The notes: generated by a model from the letters alone, not told the origin. Positions 14,767 through 22,881 are shown, numbered from the stretch's first letter. The stretch is DNA of 23,649 nucleotides from Thermococcus sp. (GCA_026987155.1 JALSNG010000104.1:1-23649); one strand, 5' to 3'. Program-made: numbers and translations.

Positions 14767-15225
14767 TCACTCCTTTTGGCGTTTGCTTATAAGTCTAACG
14801 TATTCGCCCCTCACCGTCACCGGAATGGGGACGATGGAACCTATGAGTTCAACGACGATTTCGTCTTTGCTTTCATCGACTCTAACAACTTTGGCTTTCT
14901 CGCCCTTAAACGGCCCGGCTATGAGTTCAACAATGTCCCCGGGTTCGAAGCCGCTTACAGCGGGTTTTTCCTCAAGGAAATGTTCTATCTCCTCGAACTT
15001 GACTTCTCCCGGAAGGGTGCCCTTGGCGTGTCTTATGCCTTTTATGGCCTCGTCCACTGCACTCTTGCTGGGAGCCTCTACAAAAATGTAACCCCTAACC
15101 TTTGAGGGGGCGAGTATGGCGTAGATCGGGAGACCGTAAGTTTTGACTTTGCTATATATTAGCTTGGCAGTGGTCTCCTCCTGCCCCACTGTAACCCTCA
15201 CTGTGTATATCCTGCCCTCGCTCAT
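14767..15225 (-). CDS. spt5: Transcription elongation factor Spt5 (NusG family)
   Basis: 152 residues in the archaeal two-domain form: an NGN domain (residues 1 to about 85, RIYTVRVTVGQEETTAKL and RGYIFVEAPSKSAVDEAI) that clamps RNA polymerase together with Spt4, and a single KOW domain (about 90-150, FEPGDIVELIAGPFKGEKAK) that can contact the ribosome. ATG 15225 follows the SD-like AAGGTGG; the GTG at 15234 lies inside that SD. It is placed between secE and rpl11, the same order as bacterial secE-nusG-rplK, an ancient arrangement. Spt4 is not in this window. Confidence 0.97.
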   Translation of the reverse strand: MSEGRIYTVRVTVGQEETTAKLIYSKVKTYGLPIYAILAPSKVRGYIFVEAPSKSAVDEAIKGIRHAKGTLPGEVKFEEIEHFLEEKPAVSGFEPGDIVELIAGPFKGEKAKVVRVDESKDEIVVELIGSIVPIPVTVRGEYVRLISKRQKE

Positions 15226-15243
15226 TCCGACCACCTTGAAACT

Positions 15244-15429
15244 TCAGGATCCTGTGATGATGTATCCTATAAGCCTTATGACGAGTCCAATGCTACCTAT
15301 GAGTATCATGCCAATCCCCGTTATCTTTGCCGCCATTTTGAACTCCTTCATCCCCGGTTTCTTTGTGACCATCAGGACCCTGCGGGATTCAGCCCAGAAG
15401 TTCTTAACCCTCTCTGTCACGTTCGCCAA
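15244..15429 (-). CDS. secE: Protein translocase subunit SecE (Sec61 gamma)
   Basis: 61 residues, the size expected for archaeal SecE, which braces the SecY channel in the membrane. An amphipathic N-terminal helix (VKNFWAESRRVLMVTKKPGMKEF, with the conserved VTKKP) is followed by one membrane span (about residues 37-56, ITGIGMILIGSIGLVIRLIGYII). The start is uncertain: TTG 15429 is chosen because GGGGTGAG lies 5 bases upstream. The in-frame GTG at 15438 (64 residues) falls inside that SD, the same pattern that misleads the starts of rpl11, rpl10 and spt5 here. It lies between ftsZ and spt5. Confidence 0.93.
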   Translation of the reverse strand: MANVTERVKNFWAESRRVLMVTKKPGMKEFKMAAKITGIGMILIGSIGLVIRLIGYIITGS

Positions 15430-15467
15430 CTCTCTCACCCCGTGGAAATTTTAAAATGAAAGGGCTA

Positions 15468-16589
15468 TCAAAGCTCCTCAAGGTCGAGTTTAATAACTTT
15501 TCTCTCCTGCTCCTCGCCGTAGTAAGGCTGCTCCTCCTCGGCAACGGCGTAGGGAGAACTGACACCGGTAACGACTATGAGTATCCTTATCATCTTTCCA
15601 AGCTCTTCATCGAGCTGTATTCCCCAGATGACCTGAGCCTCCGGGTCGAGCTTGCTCGTGACGAGTTCAATAATCTGCTGGGCCTCCTCGAGCTTGACGT
15701 CGCTTCCGCTGATGCTTATTAAAGCCCCCTTGGCACCGCTTATGTCAACATCGAGCAACGGGCTGTTCAAAGCCTGCTGCGCCGCCTCTAAAGCCCTCTT
15801 CTCGCTGTCGCTCTCACCGATGCCTATCATCGCAACTCCACCGTCCTTCATGACGGCGCGAACATCGTTGAAGTCAAGGTTAACGAGACCTGGCTTGGTG
15901 ATGAGCTCCGTAATTCCTTTCACGGCCTGGACGAGTATTTCATCGGCTACCTTAAAGGCCATATGAATGGGCAGGTTCGGGGCGACCTCCATGAGCTTGT
16001 CGTTCGGTATGACTATCACAGTGTCGCTGTTTTTCCTGAGCCTCTCAAGACCGTACTCTGCGTTCTTTATGCGCCTGATTCCCTCCACCGTGAAAGGAAG
16101 GGTTACAACAGAGACGGTAAGGGCGCCCATCTTCTTGGCTATCTCGGCAACGACGGGAGCGGCACCGGTACCGGTACCTCCACCGAGACCGCAGGTTATG
16201 AAGACCATGTCGGCTCCTTCGAGGGCGTCTCTTATTTCTCTTTCGCTCTCTTTTGCAGCCTCCTCACCCATCTTGGGATTGTTTCCTGCGCCCAAGCCTC
16301 TTGTCAGCTCCTTACCGATTAGTATCTTCTTGTGAGCGCGAACCTTGAGGAGGTCCTGGGCATCGGTGTTAACGGCAATAACCTTCGCACCTTGTATTCC
16401 AACCTGCATCATCCTGTTGATGGTGTTACATCCGGCACCACCGACACCAACAACATAAATCTTGGCTTGTATCTGCTCAAGGATCTTCTTGAGCTCCTCA
16501 TCAATATCGGTCTGGGGAACCTGGGCCTGGGACCCCCTGCTAAGGTCGGCAGAGGTCCTTTCGATGGCGTCTTCAATCAGCTTCAGCAT
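15468..16589 (-). CDS. ftsZ: Cell division protein FtsZ
   Basis: 373 residues, full length. The tubulin-like GTPase is complete: GVGGAGCN at residues 48-55, the tubulin signature GGGTGTG at 136-142, and the T7 synergy loop NLDFNDVR at 237-244 with D239 and D242 needed for hydrolysis in the polymer. The C-terminal tail is short and ends VIKLDLEEL, a conserved tip of the type used to bind membrane anchors such as SepF. ATG 16589 has a strong SD GGAGGGTGA; earlier in-frame starts (16604 and 16694) lie in or before the SD and the promoter. It is the first gene of the cluster with secE, spt5 and ribosomal genes. Confidence 0.97.
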   Translation of the reverse strand: MLKLIEDAIERTSADLSRGSQAQVPQTDIDEELKKILEQIQAKIYVVGVGGAGCNTINRMMQVGIQGAKVIAVNTDAQDLLKVRAHKKILIGKELTRGLGAGNNPKMGEEAAKESEREIRDALEGADMVFITCGLGGGTGTGAAPVVAEIAKKMGALTVSVVTLPFTVEGIRRIKNAEYGLERLRKNSDTVIVIPNDKLMEVAPNLPIHMAFKVADEILVQAVKGITELITKPGLVNLDFNDVRAVMKDGGVAMIGIGESDSEKRALEAAQQALNSPLLDVDISGAKGALISISGSDVKLEEAQQIIELVTSKLDPEAQVIWGIQLDEELGKMIRILIVVTGVSSPYAVAEEEQPYYGEEQERKVIKLDLEEL

Positions 16590-16643
16590 TTTTTCACCCT
16601 CCATCTCTAATTCGAAGTATCTGTTCCACTTTGTCGGCAGGAA

Positions 16644-16652
16644 GTATATAAA
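16644..16652 (-). promoter_or_regulatory. TATA box of the ftsZ-secE-spt5-ribosomal operon
   Basis: The minus strand reads TTTATATAC preceded by AGCTAAA. Initiation near 16622 gives a leader of about 33 bases that carries the ftsZ SD. It lies in the gap after dtdA. Confidence 0.65.
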
Positions 16653-16712
16653 TTTAGCTAAAGCCGAAGCTAATCTTAAAGTCCGGATTATCACCTTTAA
16701 AGATTTCGATGC

Positions 16713-17531
16713 TCAGTCTCTTATGAACTCCATTCCAAGCTCATCTGCAAGGCCCCTTGCGAGCTGTCGCGTTTCGCCTTTGCTACCCTTCCAGTCTACG
16801 TATATAGCATCTACCCTCCCCGAGGTTCTCTCTATTGCGCGGACGATGAGCTCCCTGTTCAGGGGGTGGACGTACTTGGGTGCTATGTGTGTGAAGGCAA
16901 TATCGGTCTCGATAGCCCTCTTGGTCTGCTTTGGGGCGTAGTGCCCACCTCCTATTCCAAGGGCTACTGGGAAATCAGCTTTCTCGTAGTTTTCGAGAAC
17001 GTGGATTATCGTTTCGGCTATTATCTCCCCGGCCCTGTCAACGGTCCATTCCTCCCTGCTCGAGCCTATCTCAATGAAGAAGCTTGGAACGTTAAGTTCG
17101 CTTGGACCGTGGTGAGTCGCTTCGTAGCAGACGGTCCAGCCAAGGTCGTTGAGTTCGTTCATTTTCATAAGTGCTAATTTCATTGCTCTGGGCTCGGCAA
17201 CTGCAAGGCTCTCATCCTTTCCGCCGTACACGGCCTTCCCCCAGTTCCCCGTCACGTGTACTGTGAGGGCGGGCAGTTTTTGCTTGCTTGAATGTCTTGA
17301 GGCAAAAGCGATTATCTCAGGCTTGGCATTGACCTGCCTCTCAATGGACTCATCAAGGTTGTCGTAGTAGATCATCTCGCCGTTGGTTGTCAAGATCAAC
17401 GTTTCGCCGTTACGATAAATGGTGTTGCCGTCAAAGGTCTCTTCGACCTCTTTAAAACCGAAGTTTTCTATCAGTTTTTCCTTTATGTTCATCGATGCAG
17501 GATCTACCTTCGTTGTCATAATTACTTTCAT
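16713..17531 (-). CDS. dtdA: D-aminoacyl-tRNA deacylase, archaeal DtdA type
   Basis: 272 residues. This family (also called GEK1 or DTD2 in plants) hydrolyses D-amino acids wrongly attached to tRNA and needs zinc. Conserved His-rich motifs are visible: ASRHSS (around 77-82), TVHVTGNWG (90-98), EATHHGPSEL (137-146), SFFIEIGSSREEW (150-162) and GIGGGHYAPKQT (192-203). ATG 17531 follows the SD GGGGTGAAAG; an in-frame ATG ten codons earlier lies before it and overlaps the promoter. The gene has its own TATA box and lies just upstream of the ftsZ promoter in the same direction, so it is probably monocistronic. Confidence 0.93.
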   Translation of the reverse strand: MKVIMTTKVDPASMNIKEKLIENFGFKEVEETFDGNTIYRNGETLILTTNGEMIYYDNLDESIERQVNAKPEIIAFASRHSSKQKLPALTVHVTGNWGKAVYGGKDESLAVAEPRAMKLALMKMNELNDLGWTVCYEATHHGPSELNVPSFFIEIGSSREEWTVDRAGEIIAETIIHVLENYEKADFPVALGIGGGHYAPKQTKRAIETDIAFTHIAPKYVHPLNRELIVRAIERTSGRVDAIYVDWKGSKGETRQLARGLADELGMEFIRD

Positions 17532-17560
17532 GCTTTCACCCCGAGTTTTTGGAATTGCCA

Positions 17561-17570
17561 CGTTAAAAAG
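17561..17570 (-). promoter_or_regulatory. TATA box of dtdA
   Basis: The minus strand reads CGAGAAAAGG then CTTTTTAACG. Initiation near 17541 gives a leader of about 10 bases holding the SD. Confidence 0.6.
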
Positions 17571-17671
17571 CCTTTTCTCGGTTTTGACTCTTTACCAAAG
17601 TAGACTGTTGGTGGGAAATACTTCGCATTTGTGGCCCATATCAGGGGAGGATTTACGGGAATGTAACGCAA

Positions 17672-17682
17672 AATATATAAAA
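17672..17682 (+). promoter_or_regulatory. TATA box of the TRAP transporter operon
   Basis: ATATATAAAAG preceded by the BRE-like ACGCAAA. Initiation near 17700 gives a leader of about 55 bases, which contains the inverted repeat at 17708-17725 and the SD GGGGGTG. Confidence 0.7.
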
Positions 17683-17707
17683 GACTTCGAACACTCCAAT
17701 ATACTAA

Positions 17708-17725
17708 GATGGCCATTAGGCCATC
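17708..17725 (+). repeat. Perfect inverted repeat in the TRAP operon leader
   Basis: GATGGCC-ATTA-GGCCATC: two exact 7-base arms around a 4-base spacer, just downstream of the expected start site. It could be an operator for a dimeric repressor or a small hairpin in the 5' leader. Confidence 0.65.
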
Positions 17726-17756
17726 GCTGTACATTTAGGTTTGGGGGTGCACATGA

Positions 17757-18797
17757 ATGAAAAAGATAATGTCAATTGGCATTGTTGCAGTTTTGTTTTT
17801 TGCCGTTTTCATGGCAGGATGTATAGGCGGGGGACAGAGCAGTAGTACTCCAACTTCAAGTGCTACGAGCTCTTCCGCGCCAAAAACAACATACAGTGGG
17901 ACCATAACGCTCTACACGGGTGGAACGAGTGGAGTCTATTATCCCCTCGGTTCCAAGTACGCCGAACTCCTCAACAAGGCTGGGATAAAGGCTAAAGCTG
18001 TTACGAGCGGTGCGAGTGTGTCAAACGCTAAGGCCATAGGCGATGGAAACGCCCAAGCCGCTATAATGCAGAACGACGTGGCGTATTATGCCTACAACGG
18101 CCTGTACATGTTCGAAGGCAAACCCATAAAGAAGCTTCGCGGTGTTGCGGCACTCTACCCTGAGACCGTTCAGTTCGTTGTGAGGGCGGACAGCAACATA
18201 AAGAGCCTCCAGGACCTTGCAGGCAAGAAAGTCGCGATAGGTGCCCCTGGAAGCGGAACCGCCGTCGCTGCGGAGCAGATTCTCAAGGCCGCTGGGGTCT
18301 GGGACAAGATTCAGAAGGTTAACCAGAAGTTCAGTCAGGCGGCTCAGGCCCTCAAGCTCGGCCAGATTGATGCAGCCGTCATAGTTTCAGGAGCCCCAAC
18401 CCCTGCGATAACTCAGATCGCGGTTACTACTCCGGTTAGGGTCATCCCAATCTCGGATGAAATTCTGAGCAAGCTCAAAGATGAGGGATACATCTTCTAT
18501 GTAAGGCAGGTTCTCCCGAAGGACACCTACAAGGGCATGAGTGAGGACACACCGACGCTGGCCGTTAAAGCAATCCTCGTCGCAAGCTCGGATCTTCCGG
18601 ACAGTGTTGTTTACGAGATGACCAAAGTGCTCTTTGACAACGTGGATCAACTTCGCGCCGTTCACCAGAAGGCCAAATACATAAGCCTCGACACGGCTCT
18701 TGACGGTATGAGCATCCCGCTCCACCCAGGGGCCTACAAGTACTATGAGGAGAAGGGCCTTACAGTTCCGGACAAGATCAAACCACCAAGCGGGTGA
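17757..18797 (+). CDS. TAXI-family TRAP transporter solute-binding lipoprotein
   Basis: 346 residues. The N-terminus is a lipoprotein signal (MKKIMSIGIVAVLFFAVFMAGC, lipobox with Cys22), then a Ser/Thr-rich linker (about 23-45) that tethers the domain outside the membrane. The mature domain has the TAXI start TITLYTGGTSGVYYPLGSKY, with later KVAIGAPGSGTAVAAEQIL (around 160-178) and LKLGQIDAAVIVSGAP. It captures a small solute and delivers it to the permease encoded downstream; the few TAXI proteins studied bind organic acids or glutamate, but the ligand here cannot be read. The ATG at 17757 is preferred over an out-of-frame ATG 4 bases earlier. A terminator-like hairpin lies at its end. Confidence 0.93.
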   Translation: MKKIMSIGIVAVLFFAVFMAGCIGGGQSSSTPTSSATSSSAPKTTYSGTITLYTGGTSGVYYPLGSKYAELLNKAGIKAKAVTSGASVSNAKAIGDGNAQAAIMQNDVAYYAYNGLYMFEGKPIKKLRGVAALYPETVQFVVRADSNIKSLQDLAGKKVAIGAPGSGTAVAAEQILKAAGVWDKIQKVNQKFSQAAQALKLGQIDAAVIVSGAPTPAITQIAVTTPVRVIPISDEILSKLKDEGYIFYVRQVLPKDTYKGMSEDTPTLAVKAILVASSDLPDSVVYEMTKVLFDNVDQLRAVHQKAKYISLDTALDGMSIPLHPGAYKYYEEKGLTVPDKIKPPSG

Positions 18798-19246
18798 AGG
18801 CCTTGGAAAAGGCCTTTCTTTTATTATCCTTGTTGGTTTTTGCATTCGTGTTCCCCGTTCATACCCTTGTGATTCAGGATAAAGAAGCTTCGTACACCAC
18901 CATTCTCGGAACGGCGTGGATGAGCATCGAGTACAATCACAGCGTCGAACACAGTGAAGTCATTGAGATCATAGAGGTGAACTCCAGCGGCATGTTTGTA
19001 AGGAAAATGCTTTGGAAGGACTTTGGGGCCGGCCTTCCCGAGGACATCCAGGGAATGGAGGGGGATTATTACTACAAAATCGTTGACCAGCCCCTCGGGA
19101 AAAGTCTGGACTACTGGTTCATACCCTTTAACAGGGCTAAAATAATAGTTGACAACAAGACTGTTTTAACCCCCAAAGGACCGGAGTTGGTCCATTTCAG
19201 GGTCAAGAGATGTCCCATCATCTTGATACTCGTGGGGAGGTGTTAG
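18794..19246 (+). CDS. DUF1850-family protein linked to TAXI-TRAP transporters
   Basis: 150 residues. An N-terminal hydrophobic segment (about residues 6-27, AFLLLSLLVFAFVFPVHTLVI) is a signal anchor or signal peptide. The rest is a small beta-rich outer domain with the DUF1850 pattern: SIEYNHSVEHSEVIEIIEV (around 44-62), then LWKDFGAGLPED and LDYWFIPFNRAKI. Proteins of this family are found beside TAXI-type TRAP genes; their job is unknown, perhaps assembly or accessory solute handling. The start is GTG 18794, overlapping the TAXI stop as GTGA; without its own SD it likely relies on coupling. The 3' end overlaps the SD of the permease gene. Confidence 0.85.
   Translation: MKALEKAFLLLSLLVFAFVFPVHTLVIQDKEASYTTILGTAWMSIEYNHSVEHSEVIEIIEVNSSGMFVRKMLWKDFGAGLPEDIQGMEGDYYYKIVDQPLGKSLDYWFIPFNRAKIIVDNKTVLTPKGPELVHFRVKRCPIILILVGRC
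18797..18816 (+). terminator. Hairpin with T-rich tail between binding protein and DUF1850 genes
   Basis: AAGGCCT-TGGAAA-AGGCCTT is a perfect 7-pair stem with a 6-base loop, followed by TCTTTTATTATCC. It begins at the last base of the TAXI gene stop and covers codons 2 to 8 of the next gene. It may cause partial termination or protect the upstream mRNA 3' end, giving more binding protein than permease. Confidence 0.5.
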
Positions 19247-19248
19247 GA

Positions 19249-21555
19249 GTGGCGGAAGAAAGGGATATGGATATCGAAAAGCTTGAGGAAGTTATAAGCA
19301 GGACAAGGGAGTTGACACCCCTCTTTGAAAAAATCGTTACAATGGCAGCGATACTTATCGGTGTTTATGAAATTCTGTTTATATTCAACTTCAATGGGGC
19401 ACTCTACGATATGTTATCAAAGATAGGCGTTAATCTCGGTTTTCTGCTCTATACACTACAACCACAGCAGGGTGAAGCATTCGTTCTGGCAATGATCCTT
19501 GTGATAGCCTACTTGCTCTATCCTGCCAGGCGCAGGAGGAAAAGCATGACCCGCGTGGAATTCGTAGACTACGCTCTCATTGCCCTGAGTTTAGCGACGA
19601 TGTTCTATCTCTTTTTCAGGTATCCATCATATGCCGAGACTGCCACTGTATATCAGAGGGATGTTCTGTTTGCAATTCTCGCCATACTCGTGGTTTTGGA
19701 GGCCACAAGAAGGGTTATTGGGTGGGTTCTTCCGGTAGTAGTTCTGGTGTTCTTGGGGTATGCGATACAGAACACGGGCTTTAACTGGATGGTTTTTTCA
19801 GAGCACATGTACCTTGCCAGTGAGGGTCTATTTGCCACGCCACTCTACGTCATGACGATATACGTTTTTGCCTTTATTTTCTTTGGAGCGTTTCTTTTGA
19901 AGATTGGAATAAGCGATTACATAACCGAGTTCATGATAAGTCTCTTTGGTCCAAGGCCTGGGGGTCCCGCAAAAGCCGCGGTCATCGCAAGTGGCCTCAT
20001 GGGAACTGTGAGTGGATCAAGCGTTGCCAACGTCTTGACCACCGGTACCTTCACCATACCCCTAATGAAGAAAGCGGGCTATCCCCCCGAGGTAGCCGGG
20101 GCAGTGGAACCTGTTTCTTCCACGGGAGGACAGCTAATGCCTCCGATAATGGGGGCGGCGGCCTTTATCATGGCGGAATTCTTGGGGGTGCCCTACAACA
20201 AGATAATCATCGCCGCGATACTGCCCGCCATAGTCTACTATTCGGGTGTCTATCTCTTCATAGACAGGGAGACAAAAAGACTTGGCCTCAAAGGAATGCC
20301 CCGAGAACAATTCAAACCTTTGAGATACTTCCTTCGGAAAAGTTACATCCTTCTCCCGATAGCAGTGATTACGGTTGCCTTGGTATGGGGAATTCCAGCT
20401 CACATTGCAGCAATCTCCTCACTGGGCGTTGCCATATGGGTGGCATGGGTATCAAAGGATGAGATAGTTGGAAACGAGGCTCTCTACGTTGCCCTGGTGC
20501 TTGTGGGAACCTTTGTAATGTTCACGGGACAGGGCTACCAGATACTGCTTGCGTTGACCCTTGTGCTCTTCCTCCTTGCAGCCCTTAAGCGTGGAGCAGC
20601 TTTCAACGAGAAACTCTACATAACTGTTCTCTTCATGCTTTTCATCTCTCTGAATCAGATAATCGGGATAAGCAAGGAGAATCTCCTGTTCATGACTGGG
20701 ATATTCGGGATAGTGTTCTCCCTTGTAGTCGGAGCCCTCTCAAAAAGCTTGGATGGTAGGAAAATGTTTTCAGCCACCTATGAATCCATGATTGAGGCTG
20801 GAAAAACGAGTACAGCTGTAATGCTTGCAGCAGCAAGTGCTGGTTTAATACAGGGCTCCCTTACAATAACCGGTTTGGCAAACTCCCTCGGGTACCGCTT
20901 GGCCGAGTTAACCGGTGGTAATCTGTGGCTTCTACTCATAGTCACCATGATATTCAGCCTTATTCTCGGCATGGGGGTTCCCACCACCGCCAACTACATA
21001 ATCACCTCTCTCGTGATGGCTCCAGCTATATACCAGGCGGTTAGCACAGTATATCCCTATAACCAGCCAGTTCCCGGTTATGGAACTGTAATCGCGCTCT
21101 TAGCGGCCCATTTCTTCGTGTTCTACTTCGGAATCTTGGCCGACATAACCCCACCGGTTGCCCTCGCAAGTTATGCGGGTTCAGCCTTGGCTGGTGGAGA
21201 CTTCTGGAAAACGGCCTTGAATGCAGTCCGCTATGCGGTTGCCGGCTACATAGGCCCGTACATCTACTTCAACCACCCAGAGATGTTCCTAATAACGGTG
21301 AAGGAGTGGCACGTAGGAACCGTGGGGTTGGTGCTCTACGATCTGCTGGCCACAATACTCGTTCTCTACATGCTCTCTGTGGGGTTCACTGGTTGGCTAA
21401 AGGGAGGTCTCAACAAACCTCTCAGGATAGCCTTGATAGCCGTTGGCTTTGCGGCAGCAACCCTCAACCCTGTGATAGTGGGGATAGGCCTTGCCTTGGT
21501 GATAATGGGTGCTTTCTTTACAGGAAAGGGAAAAACGACCGGCTCCATCCAATGA
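19249..21555 (+). CDS. TRAP transporter fused (small plus large) permease, TAXI type
   Basis: 768 residues. In this family the 4-span small (DctQ-like) and 12-span large (DctM-like) subunits are fused. Hydrophobic spans start near residue 30; after a first cluster of helices, the DctM-like core has the conserved discontinuous-helix segment GLMGTVSGSSVANVLTTGTF and VEPVSSTGGQLMPPIMGAAA (about 245-300), and a second related half with AAASAGLIQGSLTITGL and LGMGVPTTANYIITS. It uses an ion gradient (Na+ or H+) to import the solute handed over by the TAXI protein. The start is GTG 19249 with SD GGAGGTG 6 bases upstream; a longer frame from 19210 would overlap DUF1850 and is less likely. Confidence 0.92.
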   Translation: MAEERDMDIEKLEEVISRTRELTPLFEKIVTMAAILIGVYEILFIFNFNGALYDMLSKIGVNLGFLLYTLQPQQGEAFVLAMILVIAYLLYPARRRRKSMTRVEFVDYALIALSLATMFYLFFRYPSYAETATVYQRDVLFAILAILVVLEATRRVIGWVLPVVVLVFLGYAIQNTGFNWMVFSEHMYLASEGLFATPLYVMTIYVFAFIFFGAFLLKIGISDYITEFMISLFGPRPGGPAKAAVIASGLMGTVSGSSVANVLTTGTFTIPLMKKAGYPPEVAGAVEPVSSTGGQLMPPIMGAAAFIMAEFLGVPYNKIIIAAILPAIVYYSGVYLFIDRETKRLGLKGMPREQFKPLRYFLRKSYILLPIAVITVALVWGIPAHIAAISSLGVAIWVAWVSKDEIVGNEALYVALVLVGTFVMFTGQGYQILLALTLVLFLLAALKRGAAFNEKLYITVLFMLFISLNQIIGISKENLLFMTGIFGIVFSLVVGALSKSLDGRKMFSATYESMIEAGKTSTAVMLAAASAGLIQGSLTITGLANSLGYRLAELTGGNLWLLLIVTMIFSLILGMGVPTTANYIITSLVMAPAIYQAVSTVYPYNQPVPGYGTVIALLAAHFFVFYFGILADITPPVALASYAGSALAGGDFWKTALNAVRYAVAGYIGPYIYFNHPEMFLITVKEWHVGTVGLVLYDLLATILVLYMLSVGFTGWLKGGLNKPLRIALIAVGFAAATLNPVIVGIGLALVIMGAFFTGKGKTTGSIQ

Positions 21556-21567
21556 GTTGGATACCTT

Positions 21568-21582
21568 CTTTTTCATTTTGGA
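21568..21582 (+). terminator. T-rich terminator after the TRAP operon
   Basis: CTTCTTTTTCATTTT lies 13-27 bases after the permease stop. Archaeal termination at oligo-T stretches makes this the likely end. The region is convergent with the isomerase-like gene at 21621. Confidence 0.5.
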
Positions 21583-21620
21583 GGTCTAATATTCCAAAAT
21601 TGTGGGTGAGAGGTCGGAAG

Positions 21621-22829
21621 TCAGTAGAGCATAACCTCAAAGCCGAGTTCACTCAGTAGGTCTGCGAGCTCTTCACTGTCCACATAGGTTAAGAGGTGGT
21701 GGTTGCCAAGGGTTCCGTCTATGAAGTCCCCAGCATCTTCTATCCTGAGCTTAACCTGGGTTCTGCACCTCATGTTGCTGTGCTCCTGACCAATGACCTC
21801 CACCGGTGCCACCACCGCTTTTCTTCCTCTAATCTTAAAGAGGGAAGCCTTTCCCCTTGGAAGCTCAACGTCAACCCCCACCCCAACCCCACTCTCAAAG
21901 TGGGAGCGGAGAACGAACTTCCCTATGAGGGGAGCGGTGCAGTGTGCAAGTAGGATGTGACCTTCTCCATAGTCCGCTATGTTACCCATGAAAGCTGGCC
22001 TGTCAAAGAACCTCCTGAGTATCACCATCCCTAAGAGGGAGTTTAATTCTCCCTCACATGCCGCTGGGACACCTTCGGCGTTGAACATGGATAAGGCCAG
22101 ACAGGGGGTCATCTTGGATTTCATGAGAATGTCAAAGCAACCTATGGTAAAGCCGTCGAGCCTGTAGTCCGAGAGAATGCGTTTTATTGCGAGATAAATC
22201 CTCCCGGCTCGAGTTAGTTCATCCCTCGTTGGTTCGTTTATTTTGAGGCTTTTGTTTACGATATCTTCTACTGCCCTCCAGCCTTCTTCGTCGGTAGTTG
22301 TGTCGTAGTATTCGTAGAACTTCTTCAGGCTGACGTGGATGTATGGAAGCTCAAACCTCTCGTTAACCAGCCAAGGGGAAACCCGGCCTATGAGTCCAAG
22401 ACGGGCCTTCAAAAATTTGTCAAGGGTTTCCTTCATATCGTCGTATCCTATGAGGGCCGCTTTCAGCTCACTCTCGTTTTTTACAAGTGTCGACGGTATC
22501 AACCTCTCCCTGAAATACTCCCTCAACTCTATACCTGCAGCGAGTGAGTTGTTGTACGCGTCCCCATACAAAATCGTGGGCCGTCTAAACACTGCAAACT
22601 CCTTCAAAACCATCTCGGTTCCACCCGTTAGGGGATAGAGCAGGATTGCATCAACTCCATTGAAATCCACATCTTCCTTTGCCCTCTTGAAATCTTCCTT
22701 AGCCGACAACATAAAGCCGCCGACAACATCGAACTCCCTGGCGAGCTTTGTTAAGAACTCTGAGGCCTTTTTTTCGAAGGCCTTGGGACTTGCGAGCTCA
22801 CTAATACCGAAGACAACTCCAATCTTCAT
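21621..22829 (-). CDS. Protein related to L-fucose/L-arabinose isomerases, function unknown
   Basis: 402 residues. The N-terminal half (MKIGVVFGISELASPKAF) is Rossmann-like, as in sugar isomerases of the FucI/AraA fold. The C-terminal half shows the family's metal-site pattern: E259 in AACEGEL, D286 in GNIADYGEG, H296 in LLAHCTAP, and a His pair near 377-378 (GNHHLL). Typical FucI/AraA enzymes are larger (about 500-590 residues), so this is a shorter relative, and its substrate is not known. ATG 22829 has SD GGGTGAG; five upstream in-frame codons overlap the SD and promoter. It is divergent from the RNA ligase partner gene and convergent with the TRAP operon. Confidence 0.75.
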   Translation of the reverse strand: MKIGVVFGISELASPKAFEKKASEFLTKLAREFDVVGGFMLSAKEDFKRAKEDVDFNGVDAILLYPLTGGTEMVLKEFAVFRRPTILYGDAYNNSLAAGIELREYFRERLIPSTLVKNESELKAALIGYDDMKETLDKFLKARLGLIGRVSPWLVNERFELPYIHVSLKKFYEYYDTTTDEEGWRAVEDIVNKSLKINEPTRDELTRAGRIYLAIKRILSDYRLDGFTIGCFDILMKSKMTPCLALSMFNAEGVPAACEGELNSLLGMVILRRFFDRPAFMGNIADYGEGHILLAHCTAPLIGKFVLRSHFESGVGVGVDVELPRGKASLFKIRGRKAVVAPVEVIGQEHSNMRCRTQVKLRIEDAGDFIDGTLGNHHLLTYVDSEELADLLSELGFEVMLY

Positions 22830-22844
22830 GTACTCACCCAACAC

Positions 22845-22870
22845 TTTTAACCTTCAAGGGCTAAATAAAG
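22845..22870. promoter_or_regulatory. Divergent, overlapping promoters
   Basis: The minus strand CTTTATTTAG (22870-22861) is about 32 bases before the isomerase-like ATG at 22829. The plus strand TTTTAACC (22845-22852) is about 30 bases before the RNA ligase partner ATG at 22882. The spacer between the two starts is only 52 bases, so the promoters share the same DNA. Confidence 0.5.
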
Positions 22871-22881
22871 TTGTGGTGGGA

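Noticed and set aside
22660..22881. N-terminal extension of the RNA ligase partner frame
   Set aside because: It is antisense to the isomerase-like gene and crosses both promoters. The PIN fold begins at ATG 22882 with an SD-like site.
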